Origin: Mesorhizobium sp. LHD-90
Lineage (GTDB): Bacteria > Pseudomonadota > Alphaproteobacteria > Rhizobiales > Rhizobiaceae
DNA: 48,187 nt
Assembly (NCBI RefSeq): GCF_030929505.1
Contig: NZ_JAVFVV010000030.1
Span: 1-48,187, forward strand
Direction of reading: 5' to 3'
The notes beneath the pieces were generated by a model. The model saw nothing but the letters and a program-made list of their open reading frames with translations. It did no database searches and was not told where the DNA came from. Below are positions 15,524 through 23,754 of this stretch, in pieces. Position numbers and translations under genes: made by a program. Position 1 is the first letter of the stretch, and each line of letters opens with the position of its first letter.

Positions 15524-16264
15524 ATGAGCAGACTAGCTGGCAAGGTGGCCTTGGTGACCGGCGGAAGCCGGGGAATCGGGGCGGCGATTGCAAAACGCCT
15601 GGCCGAGGACGGCGCCGACGTGGCGATCACCTATGCTCGGGCCGGCGATCGCGCCGCCGATGTGGCGCGCGGCATCGAAGCCACGGGGAGGCGCGCGCTG
15701 GCCTTGCAGGCGGACAATCGCGACGCCGAGGCGGTGGAGGGTGCCGTTCGCGAGACGGCCGACCGGTTGGGCCGGCTGGACATTCTGGTCAACAATGCCG
15801 GCATCTTTCTCGTCGGGCCTGCGGACGAACTCTCCGTTGGCGACTTCGACGAGACGGTGGACGTCAATCTGCGCGCCGCCTTCGTGGCGTCGCGGGCGGC
15901 GATCCCGCTGATGGGCGAGGGCGGGCGGATCGTTTCCATCGGCAGCAACCTCGCGGTGCGGGCGACCGGTCCGGGACTCAGCCTTTATTCGATGAGCAAA
16001 GCGGCGCTGGTCGGCATGACCAAGGGGTTTGCACGCGATCTCGGCGAAAAAGGCATTACCGCCAATGTCGTGCATCCGGGCTCGACCGATACCGACATGA
16101 ACCCGGCCAACGGCCCGGATGCGGAGGCGCAGCGGCAACTCACCGCCTCCGGCAGTTTCGGCACGCCGAACGAGGTCGCCTCGCTCGTTGCCTGGCTGGC
16201 CGGATCGGAAGCGCGCAACGTCACCGGTGCAGAATTCACCATCGACGGCGGCGCCAACGCTTGA
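15524..16264 (+). CDS. Short-chain dehydrogenase/reductase (SDR, FabG-like)
   Basis: This 246-residue classical SDR is an NAD(P)-dependent oxidoreductase. The cofactor loop is TGGSRGIG (12-19), NNAG lies at 90-93 and the active site is S141, Y155 and K159 (YSMSK). The length is typical. It closes with the SDR signature GAEFTIDGGANA. An Arg immediately after the second loop glycine favours NADP(H). ATG 15524 was chosen over the GTG at 15521 because GGAGA is six bases upstream. The gene is divergent from and probably repressed by the TetR neighbour. Such TetR/SDR pairs are common in rhizobia and often respond to xenobiotic or quinone-like compounds. The substrate is not determined. Confidence 0.92.
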   Translation: MSRLAGKVALVTGGSRGIGAAIAKRLAEDGADVAITYARAGDRAADVARGIEATGRRALALQADNRDAEAVEGAVRETADRLGRLDILVNNAGIFLVGPADELSVGDFDETVDVNLRAAFVASRAAIPLMGEGGRIVSIGSNLAVRATGPGLSLYSMSKAALVGMTKGFARDLGEKGITANVVHPGSTDTDMNPANGPDAEAQRQLTASGSFGTPNEVASLVAWLAGSEARNVTGAEFTIDGGANA

Positions 16265-16276
16265 GAGCCTGGAAAA

Positions 16277-16312
16277 CGGCCGGGACGTTCCCGACGCCAA
16301 ACGTCCCGGCCG
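16277..16312. terminator. Bidirectional hairpin terminator between SDR and lectin-like genes
   Basis: Perfect 13-bp arms (16277-16289 and 16300-16312, CGGCCGGGACGTT and its complement) enclose a 10-nt loop. On the minus strand the hairpin is followed by TTTTCC, so it is a good Rho-independent terminator for the lectin-like gene. On the plus strand it follows the SDR stop by 12 nt. Confidence 0.75.
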
Positions 16313-16318
16313 GTCGCT

Positions 16319-16945
16319 TCAGTTGGCCGCGAAGCAATAAAACAGCCCGGCGCCGCCCGTGCCCTTGAAGGCGTCGACGCTGCAGCCGCCGCGCGTTGCG
16401 TGCGATGCGTTCCAGGATTTAGCCTCGGCCGAGTCGTTCAGGCCCATGCGGTCATGATGGCCGACGATCGCCGCGCCCTCGGCGCCGCCCATCGTCCAGT
16501 TGCCGCAGGTCTCCGGCGCGGCCGTGCCGTCCGGCTTCGAGCCGGTCAGGATATCATGCTGGTTCGGTTTGTCGCCGCGGCCGGCGACGGTGTTGCCCTT
16601 CTCGTCCAGCGCCGACTGCTTGGAGATGGTGTTGCCGTCGCCATGCAGCGACGCGACGTCGTCGGCGATCTTCTCGCCCTTGGCGTTGTACCACGGGCCG
16701 GCGCCGATGCGATCCTTGGCATTCTCGGCATCGGTGGAAAGGTAAGCCTTCCAGGTCTTGCCGGTCACGCCGGCCGCTTCCGCCAGGGTTGCGCAATAGG
16801 CATCGGCGCCGACGAGGCCGCCGAGGTCGCCGCCCTTGCCGGGGTTGGCGCTGGTGACGAAAAAGCTCATCGAATTGTCCTGGGCGGCGGCGCCGAAGAG
16901 CGAGAAGAACAGCGCGGCGGAAGCCAGTCCGACAATCTTTTTCAT
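16319..16945 (-). CDS. Secreted lectin-like protein (endostatin/DUF1554-like fold)
   Basis: This is a 208-residue exported protein. The start at ATG 16945 has GGGAGGA five bases upstream, and a signal peptide of about 21 residues (MKKIVGLASAALFFSLFGAA) ends near AAA-QDN. The mature part begins SMSFFVTSANPGKGGDLGGL followed by GADAYCATLAEAAG and WKAYLST. That arrangement is typical of small bacterial proteins with a C-type-lectin/endostatin-like fold, often annotated simply as lectin in mesorhizobia. Four cysteines lie near mature positions 50, 140, 175 and 200, fitting two disulfides. It is monocistronic and ends at a strong terminator. A role in surface binding is possible but not shown. In-frame residues upstream of 16945 are ignored because the signal peptide would be displaced. 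Confidence 0.8.
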   Translation of the reverse strand: MKKIVGLASAALFFSLFGAAAQDNSMSFFVTSANPGKGGDLGGLVGADAYCATLAEAAGVTGKTWKAYLSTDAENAKDRIGAGPWYNAKGEKIADDVASLHGDGNTISKQSALDEKGNTVAGRGDKPNQHDILTGSKPDGTAAPETCGNWTMGGAEGAAIVGHHDRMGLNDSAEAKSWNASHATRGGCSVDAFKGTGGAGLFYCFAAN

Positions 16946-17109
16946 AACAATCCTCCCTTGGGTTCGACGTCGAGCAATTGCGTCCACCCGAAGGTAGAGC
17001 AGGCTAACGTGATAGCCATTGCGGCCAGAACGATTTCATCGGGCCTCCTGGCGTTTTGGTGGCATGGGCCGCATTCAACCTGTCAGGACAGCCTTGGTTT
17101 CAGGATGGG

Positions 17110-18372
17110 TCAGGCGCGGTAGATCACCTGTCGGACGTCGATGTATTCGGCGCGGAAGCCGGCCTCGCAATAGTGGAGATAGAACTCCCACAGGCGACGG
17201 AAGCGATCGTCGAAGCCGAGCGGCACGAGCCGCTCCCACGAGCCGAGAAACTTGTCGCGCCATTCGGCGAGCGTGCGGGCATAATCCTGCGGGAAGATGC
17301 GCTCGCGCGCCAGCCGCAAGCCTTGCTCGGCGCCGAGCGCCTGCAGGATGCGCGGCGTCGGCAGCATACCGCCCGGGAAGACATAGCGCTGGATGAAATC
17401 CGGGCGGGCGCGGTAGAGCGGGTAGGCCTCTTCGTTGATGGTGATGATCTGCATGCCGGCGGTGCCGCCGGGCTTCAGGCACTGCTTCACCTTGGAAAAA
17501 AAGGTCGGCCAGTATTTTTCGCCGACCGCCTCGAACATCTCGATCGATGCGATGCGGTCGTAAGTTCCGGTCTCGTCGCGATAGTCCTGCAGCTTGATCG
17601 TCACGCGGTCGGAAAGCCCGGCGGCGGCCATCCGCTGCTGCGCGAAATCGTGCTGCTCGCGGCTGATCGTCAGCCCGGTGACGCGGCAGCCGATCTCGCG
17701 CGCCGCGAACTCGGCAAAACCGCCCCAGCCGCAGCCGATCTCCAGCACGTGGTCTTTTGCAGTGATGCCGGTGTCGCCGGCCAGCGCCCGGTATTTTGCG
17801 CGCTGGGCGCTTTCCAAGTCGTTGGCGCCCTCGGAATAGATCGCGGAGGAATAGGTCATCGTCGGGTCCAGCCACTCCTTGTAGAAGGCGTTGCCGAGAT
17901 CGTAGTGGGCCGAGATGTTGCGGCGGGAACCTGTTCGCGTGTTGGCGTTCAGCCAGTGGCGGAAGCGCTGCAGCATGCCGAGCAGCCTGCTGGCGCCGCC
18001 GGCGAGCGCCTCGCCCATCTCGGTGTTGATGACGAAGAGCTGCAGGAAGCTGGTCACGTCGGGGCTGTCCCAGTCGCCGTCGAAATAGGATTCGGCCACG
18101 CCGATCGTACCGCCGGAAAATGCCCGACCGGGAAGGCGCCAGTTGTGCAGCACGAGCTCGGCCGACGGACCGGAAGCCTTGCCGACGATCCTGACGCGGC
18201 GGCCTTCCGGCGTGGTGACGGTCAGCGTGCCTCGCGGCAGGTGGCGCGCCGCGGCAAGCGCGCGCCGCGCGCTGCCCGGCAGGCTTTGGGCGATTTCCGC
18301 GAAGTTTTGCTCGGTGAGGTCGACCGCGTCCTCGCCCGTGCTATCCCTGTTGCGGCCGTCGTCAGTCTTCAT
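17110..18372 (-). CDS. cfa: Cyclopropane-fatty-acyl-phospholipid synthase
   Basis: This 420-residue SAM-dependent enzyme adds a methylene bridge to unsaturated acyl chains of membrane phospholipids. The SAM site is VLEIGCGWGGFAEFA near residue 200. The preceding SAHYDLGNAFYKEWLDPTMT and YSSAIYSEG are the family landmarks, and IEMFEAVGEKYW matches the catalytic EMxE-VG stretch. The N-terminal domain of about 130 residues is also present, so the protein is complete. ATG 18372 follows GAGGGG with a 7-nt spacer; a start six codons upstream (18390) is less likely. Rhizobia carry several Cfa paralogs, induced by stress or stationary phase, and which paralog this is cannot be said. Confidence 0.9.
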   Translation of the reverse strand: MKTDDGRNRDSTGEDAVDLTEQNFAEIAQSLPGSARRALAAARHLPRGTLTVTTPEGRRVRIVGKASGPSAELVLHNWRLPGRAFSGGTIGVAESYFDGDWDSPDVTSFLQLFVINTEMGEALAGGASRLLGMLQRFRHWLNANTRTGSRRNISAHYDLGNAFYKEWLDPTMTYSSAIYSEGANDLESAQRAKYRALAGDTGITAKDHVLEIGCGWGGFAEFAAREIGCRVTGLTISREQHDFAQQRMAAAGLSDRVTIKLQDYRDETGTYDRIASIEMFEAVGEKYWPTFFSKVKQCLKPGGTAGMQIITINEEAYPLYRARPDFIQRYVFPGGMLPTPRILQALGAEQGLRLARERIFPQDYARTLAEWRDKFLGSWERLVPLGFDDRFRRLWEFYLHYCEAGFRAEYIDVRQVIYRA

Positions 18373-18621
18373 ATCGTTCCCCTCGCGCATCCCTCAAAAA
18401 CGCGCCGCCGCACAATGGTATGACTACAGGATTCCTGCAATATCTCCTTGCGTCTATCCTTCCGCGCGCAACCTCGCCGGCCGGAGAGCGTCTGGCCAAC
18501 CCGTCATACGCGCCTCGCGCCCGATACGAAGCATTGCGCTGATCATGATCATCGTTGCTTTACCGTTTGCTGACAGGATGCTTGCGGTCATTCGCCGGCT
18601 TGTTGCCGCTGGAGTGCGGGC

Positions 18622-18750
18622 ATGCGCTACGTGATCGCGGTCTGCTTGCTGACCGGCATCATCGTCTGGGACGCGGTGCATTATGACGGCCGCTATCTCG
18701 ACGCGACGCTCCGGGCAGTGAGTTCGATGGTTCGTTCGGTCGTCAACTGA
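18622..18750 (+). CDS. 42-residue single-pass membrane peptide
   Basis: This very short gene encodes MRYVIAVCLLTGIIVWDA followed by a polar helix ending in SMVRSVVN. GGAG lies seven bases before the ATG. The first 17 residues form one hydrophobic membrane segment and the remainder is amphipathic. No function is known. Similar tiny proteins are encoded in related genomes as far as I recall. It is between the cfa start and the Dabb-domain gene. Support is the ribosome-binding site, a sensible membrane profile and the isolated position. Confidence 0.5.
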   Translation: MRYVIAVCLLTGIIVWDAVHYDGRYLDATLRAVSSMVRSVVN

Positions 18751-18859
18751 TCCGGCAGCAGGCCTGCGCCGGTCCGCCGCAGCATCAGTGGGCATCGCTT
18801 TGTTGACGCCGTTCGCGCGGCGCAGCAAAGGTTTCGCGCCAACCGACGCGGAGGCCGCC

Positions 18860-19147
18860 TTGATCCGGCACATCGTATTTTTCAGTGCAACGCACCCCGA
18901 CGAGGCCGCGGCGATCGAGACCGGCTTGCGCAGACTCGGTAACATCCCGCATTCGACGCTGTTCGAGGTGGCGCGCAACCTGAAGGTCGATCCGCTCTGC
19001 GATGCGATCGACGTGGTCGTCTATGCCGAGTTCGAGGACGAGGCCGCGCTCGCCGCCTACAAGGCACATCCACTCTATGGCGAAACCACGCGCCAGGTCA
19101 GGCCGCTGCGCGAGCTGCGCTTTTCGGCCGACGTCCGGGTGTCCTAG
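18860..19147 (+). CDS. Dabb-domain (stress-responsive A/B barrel) protein
   Basis: This 95-residue protein is a small dimeric ferredoxin-like alpha/beta barrel. The start IRHIVFFSA, the middle LFEVARNLKVDPLCDAIDVV and the later YKAHPLYGETT match the Dabb family, whose conserved histidines and HP turn (AHP) are visible. I chose the TTG at 18860 with GGAGG five bases upstream, because the domain begins there. A frame-internal GTG at 18788 would add 24 residues without domain similarity. Members range from stress proteins to small cyclases and monooxygenase-like enzymes, and the role here is unknown. It is not in an operon. Confidence 0.75.
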   Translation: MIRHIVFFSATHPDEAAAIETGLRRLGNIPHSTLFEVARNLKVDPLCDAIDVVVYAEFEDEAALAAYKAHPLYGETTRQVRPLRELRFSADVRVS

Positions 19148-19251
19148 GCGCTTTCGCGGATTCACGGAAACCTGGGCCGAACGCGTGCCCGTCGATGGCA
19201 TACTGCGAGCACAGTCTGCATCGCGTCCGTGGGCGCGGCAGCCCCCGGCAG

Positions 19252-20082
19252 CTAGTTCGCGCCGCGCGCGACCCGCTCGATCTCCTCGCGCACCAGCCTC
19301 TCGACCAGCGTCGGCAGATTGTTGTCCAGCCAGTCCTGCAACATAGGCCGCAGCATCTCCTCGGCCATCTCGTCCAGGCTCTTGCGGTTGCGCGCCGCCA
19401 ACGCCTCCGACAGTTCATGGAACGCTGCGGCAACCTGCTTGCCGGTTTGATCCGATATAATGGCCGGGCGTGGAGCCTCGGCTGCCTGGTCCGCCTCTTC
19501 CGGAAGCCAATCCTCGGCCCGCGGAACCGCCGACTGGGCGGAACTGATATCCTCCAGGACGGCCTTCGCCACCTCGTCGACATCGAAATCGTCATGTTCC
19601 ACGGTCTCGACGGCTTGCTCTTCCGGCACGCCGAGGCGCCATTCCATGGTCGAAGCCGCCGCAGGTTCTTCGACCGCCGTCGCCATCTCCGGCTCGCCGG
19701 CCACAGGCTCGAGATCGGCCGAATCGTGAGGCGGCTCATGCGCCGAGGCCTCGGCCGGCGAATGCCCGAACTCGGGCAGGTCGCGGGCAGCGGCCCTTTC
19801 GGCGACGACCTGCGCCTGGACCTCGGCCATCGTCACCGGTCCGCGCGGCTCGGCGGCAGGCGCCTCGACACGCGGCGGCGCACGGAACGTCTCGACCTCG
19901 ATCACGGTGCTTTCCGCGACCGCGGCCGTCGCGGCCGAGGGAGCCACGTCATTGTCGGGCCGCACCGGCCCGGCCGCATCGTCCGACCTCCGGACGGTGT
20001 CGCTGTCCTCGATGATTCTGCGGATGGAAGCGAGTATCTCTTCCATGGAAGGTTCGCGCTGCGCGCCGCCAAGTTGTGCCAT
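19252..20082 (-). CDS. popZ: PopZ-type polar organizing protein (DUF2497)
   Basis: This 276-residue protein is the alphaproteobacterial cell-pole scaffold that tethers the chromosome origin and cell-cycle regulators. The N-terminal helix QREPSMEEILASIRRIIED and the C-terminal oligomerisation region MLRPMLQDWLDNNLPTLVER then EEIERVARG are diagnostic. Between them lies a long Pro/Glu/Ala-rich acidic linker (about residues 25-200), which in Caulobacter drives condensate formation. The linker here is longer than in Caulobacter, as usual in rhizobia. ATG 20082 starts MAQLGG; longer frames add unrelated residues. Its position next to tolC and pcm is conserved in Rhizobiales by my recollection. Confidence 0.88.
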   Translation of the reverse strand: MAQLGGAQREPSMEEILASIRRIIEDSDTVRRSDDAAGPVRPDNDVAPSAATAAVAESTVIEVETFRAPPRVEAPAAEPRGPVTMAEVQAQVVAERAAARDLPEFGHSPAEASAHEPPHDSADLEPVAGEPEMATAVEEPAAASTMEWRLGVPEEQAVETVEHDDFDVDEVAKAVLEDISSAQSAVPRAEDWLPEEADQAAEAPRPAIISDQTGKQVAAAFHELSEALAARNRKSLDEMAEEMLRPMLQDWLDNNLPTLVERLVREEIERVARGAN

Positions 20083-20434
20083 CGTCACATCCGCCGCCTT
20101 TGTGACCGTTGCCGACCAGCGGCCTTCGCGTGAAGACCGCACCGAATCATGACGTCAGCGTAGCGGAGCGGGGCTTTGACGAGAATCCCCCAAGCGGGGA
20201 TGCACAACAATTTCCAAAGGATAGAGCCGAAAATCGCGCCCTGGCAATTTGCACTCAGGACGAACGAAGTCGGAAGGCTTAGAGCGTGTAGCTTTCAATC
20301 CGATCCGACCTGCCGGCGGCGGATTGGGTCAAGATCGAGGGCCTCGTCTTGTGCAGACCACCACTACGACCTGCGGCGAGAGCCTCGGCCCGAACCGTCG
20401 CCGGGAGAATCGGTCGACCTGAATACAAACTGGT
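20083..20434. other. 352-nt region between tolC stop and popZ start
   Basis: I see no gene here. Both neighbours are on the minus strand. The half nearer popZ (20083-20300) should hold the popZ promoter and leader, and the half nearer tolC shows no clear terminator. No repeat, tRNA or confident -35/-10 pair was recognised. Confidence 0.5.
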
Positions 20435-21850
20435 CTAGCGGCCGTCCGGGGTGCGCAGGCCGCCCCATTTGTCCTTGACGGCCCTGTAGTGCTCCTCGGG
20501 CCTGTATTCCGCCACCGCGAGGCCGATCCGCTTTGCGTAGAGCGTGCCGATCGCCGACAGGATGGCATAGCTGTTGACCACAACGTCGCGTTCGCTGGTG
20601 GCGAGGTTGACCTGGGCGTTGATGACGTCCTGCTGTGCATTCAGCACGTCGAGCGTGGTGCGCTGGCCGACATTGCGTTCCTCGATGACGCCGTTGAGCG
20701 CAAGCTGCGCCGCCGCCACGACTTCGCGGTTGGCCGCGACGCCTTCCTGGGCCGCGACGTAGGCCGACCAGGCGGATGCGACCGCCTGACGGACGTTGTC
20801 GCGCGTCACATCGACATCGATCCGCGCCTGACCGAGCTGTTCCTTCAATTGCCGGACCTGCGCCGAGGTGCGGCCGCCCTGATAGATCGGGATGGTAAGC
20901 TGGGCGCCGACGCTGGCCGACGTCGTGTTGCCGTCGGATGTACGGGAGTTGCCGGTGAAAGGCTCGGTATTGGTGAAGCCGGTCTCGACGCCGGCAAGGC
21001 CGGTGATCTGCGGCAGCAATTGGCCTTCGGCGCTTTTCACCTGGAAGCCGGTGGCGTCGACAACATGCTGCAATGCGAGAACCGCCGGATGCTGGGTGAG
21101 GGCTATCGAATATGCCGCGTCGACGGATTTAGGCAGCAGCTTGGCCAGCGGCGAGGCGGGGCTGAGGTTGCCGGGTTCCTCGCCGACGATCTCGCGATAG
21201 TTCGCCGCGCTGGTCAGCGCCTGGGCGCGCGCCGCGCTGAGCGAGGCCACGGCGGACGACCGGCTGGCATCGGCCTGGGCGACGTCGGTGCGGGTGCCTT
21301 CGCCGACCTCGAGCCGCGATCGCGCGGCGCGAGCCTGCTCGTTGAGGAACTCGAGGTTCTGCTCGGTCAGCACCGCGATGCGACGGTCGCGGATGACATC
21401 CATATAGGCGCTCGCCGCGTTGAACAGCGTGTTCATCTCGGTGTTGCGCAGGTTCTCGAACGAACTGCGCACCTGCGCCTCGGCGGCGGCGACGTTGTTC
21501 TTGGTCTGAAAGCCGTCGAAGAGATTCTGCTGCAGTTCGATGCCGAAAGCGCCCGTCGTTATGCGGGAGCTTGAACTGTCCAGGAGTCCGAGGCGGGGAT
21601 TCCGCTTGTTGGAACTGTACTGGATGTTGCCGGTGGCGTTGACCGTCGGCCTGTAGCCGGACTTGGCGATCGCCACGTTCTCGTCGGTGACGCGCGTGCC
21701 GGCCCGCGCCGAGTTGAAGCTGGAATTGAACTTGTAGGCCTTGGCCAACGCGCCGCTGATGGTCTCGGCCGAGACCGCGGTGGCCGAAAGCGCCGTCGCC
21801 GCTAGCAGGGCGGCAGCGAACAAAGACTTGCGAACAATCTGCACCAGCAT
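20435..21850 (-). CDS. tolC: TolC-family outer membrane efflux/secretion protein
   Basis: This 471-residue outer-membrane channel forms the exit duct for tripartite efflux pumps and type I secretion. A signal peptide of about 28 residues ends at VSA-ETI. Two tandem TolC repeats follow, each with a beta segment and long coiled-coil helices. The first begins ISGALAKAYKFNSSFNSARA and the second begins near YSIALTQHPAVLALQHVVDA. The IYQGGRTSAQVRQ stretch near residue 315 is a TolC hallmark. The start at 21850 has AGAGGG directly upstream with rather short spacing. In rhizobia this gene supports exopolysaccharide and protein export and symbiosis. It has its own position upstream of popZ, with the PCMT-like gene 144 nt upstream. 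Confidence 0.9.
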   Translation of the reverse strand: MLVQIVRKSLFAAALLAATALSATAVSAETISGALAKAYKFNSSFNSARAGTRVTDENVAIAKSGYRPTVNATGNIQYSSNKRNPRLGLLDSSSSRITTGAFGIELQQNLFDGFQTKNNVAAAEAQVRSSFENLRNTEMNTLFNAASAYMDVIRDRRIAVLTEQNLEFLNEQARAARSRLEVGEGTRTDVAQADASRSSAVASLSAARAQALTSAANYREIVGEEPGNLSPASPLAKLLPKSVDAAYSIALTQHPAVLALQHVVDATGFQVKSAEGQLLPQITGLAGVETGFTNTEPFTGNSRTSDGNTTSASVGAQLTIPIYQGGRTSAQVRQLKEQLGQARIDVDVTRDNVRQAVASAWSAYVAAQEGVAANREVVAAAQLALNGVIEERNVGQRTTLDVLNAQQDVINAQVNLATSERDVVVNSYAILSAIGTLYAKRIGLAVAEYRPEEHYRAVKDKWGGLRTPDGR

Positions 21851-21994
21851 ATCCCTCTATCGCAGCGGCGAAGCCCGCTCCGCCCGGATCATCCGGCGCG
21901 GCCTGCAAACACGACCACCGCGTACACTCCGCTCCCTCTCAAGAACCCGAGAGCAAACGCTTCCCACACCTTGCCTAGACCGATCCCGTCCGTC

Positions 21995-22669
21995 TCAGAA
22001 CTGAAATGTATAAGCGCGCTCGAAACCCGGCAATGGCTTGATTGCCGCGTTGAACGCGCTGCGTCCCGTCACCACGCCGTTCCACTTCGAATAGAGCTTG
22101 GCCTTGCCGGCATTGCCGCCGCCTTCCACCGCGACCAGCCGGCCGCCCTCCTTCAACTGCGCGACAAGCGCGTCCGGGAGCGTTTCGACCGAGCCCCCGA
22201 GAAAAATCACGTCATAGGGCGCCTCCGCAGCGTAACCTTCCTGCAGCGGCCCCTTGACCACAGCGACATTGTCGCAGCCCAGGGCAGCGAGGTTCCCGGC
22301 CGCGATATCGGCCAGAATCCCGTCCGATTCGAGCGCGACCACCGAACTCGCCAGCCGGGAAAGGACAGCCGACGAATAGCCGGTGCCGCATCCCACATCG
22401 AGCACGAAATCCGCGGGCGCGATCTCGGCGAGCTGCGCCAGCTTGGCGAAGGGGGAGGGCTCCATCAGGTAGCGCGGCGGATTGCCGCCCGCGGCCGGCG
22501 CGATCTCAACGTCCTCGTCGATATAGGCGAGGTCGCGGCGGCCGGCGGCGACGAAAGCCTCGCGCGGTACGGCCAGCATGGCGTCGAGCAGCGCGGCGCT
22601 GGTCACGTCGGTCGTGCGCACCTGGCCGTCGACCATGCGTATCCGTCGCTGGGCGTAGTCTGCTTCCAT
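21995..22669 (-). CDS. PCMT-like (protein-L-isoaspartate O-methyltransferase family) methyltransferase
   Basis: This 224-residue SAM-dependent methyltransferase carries VLDVGCGTGYSSAVLSRL as motif I near residue 90, and the acidic SAM-ribose residue in VVALESD. The N-terminal VDGQVRTTDVTSAALLDAM and AFVAAGRRDLAYID match the PCMT family. However, the catalytic QTIS-type motif that repair methyltransferases have just before motif I is replaced here by RYLMEPSPFAKL. It may therefore not repair isoaspartate. It is commonly found next to tolC in Rhizobiales. ATG 22669 was chosen because upstream in-frame residues run into tRNA-Cys. The ribosome-binding site is weak. Confidence 0.82.
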   Translation of the reverse strand: MEADYAQRRIRMVDGQVRTTDVTSAALLDAMLAVPREAFVAAGRRDLAYIDEDVEIAPAAGGNPPRYLMEPSPFAKLAQLAEIAPADFVLDVGCGTGYSSAVLSRLASSVVALESDGILADIAAGNLAALGCDNVAVVKGPLQEGYAAEAPYDVIFLGGSVETLPDALVAQLKEGGRLVAVEGGGNAGKAKLYSKWNGVVTGRSAFNAAIKPLPGFERAYTFQF

Positions 22670-22756
22670 TATCAACCCGGTCCGTCCTTGCGCCGACATG
22701 GCGCACATTGCCACTAGAACGCGGGCGCCGGCCGCAAAAGACCGGCGACGACAGGA

Positions 22757-22830
22757 TGGAGGCCTCGCCCGGAATCGAACCGGGGTGCAAGGATTTGCAG
22801 TCCTCTGCGTAACCACTCCGCCACGAGGCC
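22757..22830 (-). tRNA. tRNA-Cys (GCA)
   Basis: On the minus strand the 74-nt sequence starts GGCCTCGTGGCGGAGTGG and ends CGAGGCCTCCA. Acceptor arms GGCCTCG and CGAGGCC pair perfectly, the anticodon loop is CTGCAAA (anticodon GCA, Cys), and the TPsiC arm reads CCCGGTTCGATTCCGGG. CCA is encoded. Confidence 0.97.
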
Positions 22831-22857
22831 TCGTCGCCCCGCCGTTCTATGTGCGTT

Positions 22858-22886
22858 GAATAGGTTAAGCGGCGGTTACGGGTCAA
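22858..22886 (-). promoter_or_regulatory. Promoter of tRNA-Cys
   Basis: On the minus strand, TTGACC (22886-22881) and CTATTC (22863-22858) are separated by 17 bases. The -10 ends 27 bases before the mature tRNA. The same TTGAC-type layout precedes tRNA-Val. Confidence 0.65.
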
Positions 22887-23062
22887 GTGAACAGCGCGGT
22901 TCGAAGGCCGATCCCTTCGCGCCATGCCGAAAAAGGGTCGGCGACGTGTTGTTTCGGCATCACTTGAAAACCTCGGATTCGCCACCTAACGGCGGCTTCG
23001 CCGAATCGAGCCGGGCGGCTTCTAGGGGCGGTCCGGGGCGATTCTGCCGTGCGCGCCGCGGG

Positions 23063-23353
23063 TCAGGGGCGCCGGCGTCGCTCCCACCACACGACGAAGC
23101 GGCGGCGCAGGCGGCGCACCGAGGAGAATTCGTAGGACAGAACCAGCAGCCCGAGCGGAATCATCCAGAATCCCAGCACGGGCAGGAAGCCGAGGAAGCC
23201 GAAGCAGACGAGCAGGACGCCGATGAGGATGCGCGTAAGGCGCGACTGCGGCATGCGGAACTCGCGGCCGAGCAGTTTTATCCGGCGCGCGCCGGCTTCG
23301 TTGCCGTCCGGCTCAGGCGTCCCGGTCTCGTCCGGTCCGGTGCTGCGATTCAT
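23063..23353 (-). CDS. Small membrane protein, PGPGW-like
   Basis: This 96-residue protein has a polar acidic first third, a hydrophobic stretch at about residues 40-76 that could form two short membrane helices, and a strongly basic tail (RRLRRRFVVWWERRRRP) expected to face the cytoplasm. The turn FLPVLGFWMIPLGLLVLS matches the putative transmembrane PGPGW family, in which LP-x-G-x-W-x(2)-P is conserved. Function is unknown. It lies alone between tRNA-Cys and tRNA-Asn. Confidence 0.7.
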   Translation of the reverse strand: MNRSTGPDETGTPEPDGNEAGARRIKLLGREFRMPQSRLTRILIGVLLVCFGFLGFLPVLGFWMIPLGLLVLSYEFSSVRRLRRRFVVWWERRRRP

Positions 23354-23472
23354 CCGTCGTCGTCTCCTGTGCGGCCCGATTGCACGCCTTGCTGGACCCC
23401 ACCATATGATGCCGATGCCCGCCGCTTGCCATAAACGTGGCGAAGCCGGCCAAAAAAATGACGATCGGCGCT

Positions 23473-23500
23473 TTGCAAAGCTGAAACGGGTTTGCTATAG
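23473..23500 (+). promoter_or_regulatory. Promoter of tRNA-Asn
   Basis: TTGCAA (23473-23478) and CTATAG (23495-23500) are spaced by 16 bases. The -10 ends 27 bases before the tRNA-Asn 5' end, the same distance as for tRNA-Cys. Confidence 0.5.
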
Positions 23501-23527
23501 GCACGCCACGCTTTGACGAGCCTCCGT

Positions 23528-23602
23528 TCCCCGGTAGCTCAGTGGTAGAGCAACCGGCTGTTAACCGGTTGGTCGCTGGTTCGAATCCGGCCCGGGGAGC
23601 CA
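23528..23602 (+). tRNA. tRNA-Asn (GTT)
   Basis: This 75-nt gene begins TCCCCGGTAGCTCAGTGG and ends CCGGGGAGCCA. Acceptor arms TCCCCGG and CCGGGGA pair fully. The anticodon arm CCGGCTGTTAACCGG gives loop CTGTTAA (GTT, Asn). The TPsiC arm has GGTTCGAATCC and CCA is encoded. Confidence 0.97.
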
Positions 23603-23754
23603 ATCATCGTTTCTCAATCCGGCAAGTCGGCACACCGCGCGATCCCGCACCCGCAAGTCGTCCGTACCGAATCGTTCATCCATCAGGATGTCGACTTTCG
23701 CACGGCCATGGCAACTGCCTTCCGGGCAAGCGCCTCGGCGCAGGACGGGGCGTA

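Noticed and set aside
18540-18551. Perfect 12-bp palindrome TGATCATGATCA near the cfa start
   Set aside because: Short and single, with no partner site or matching regulator nearby; may be chance.
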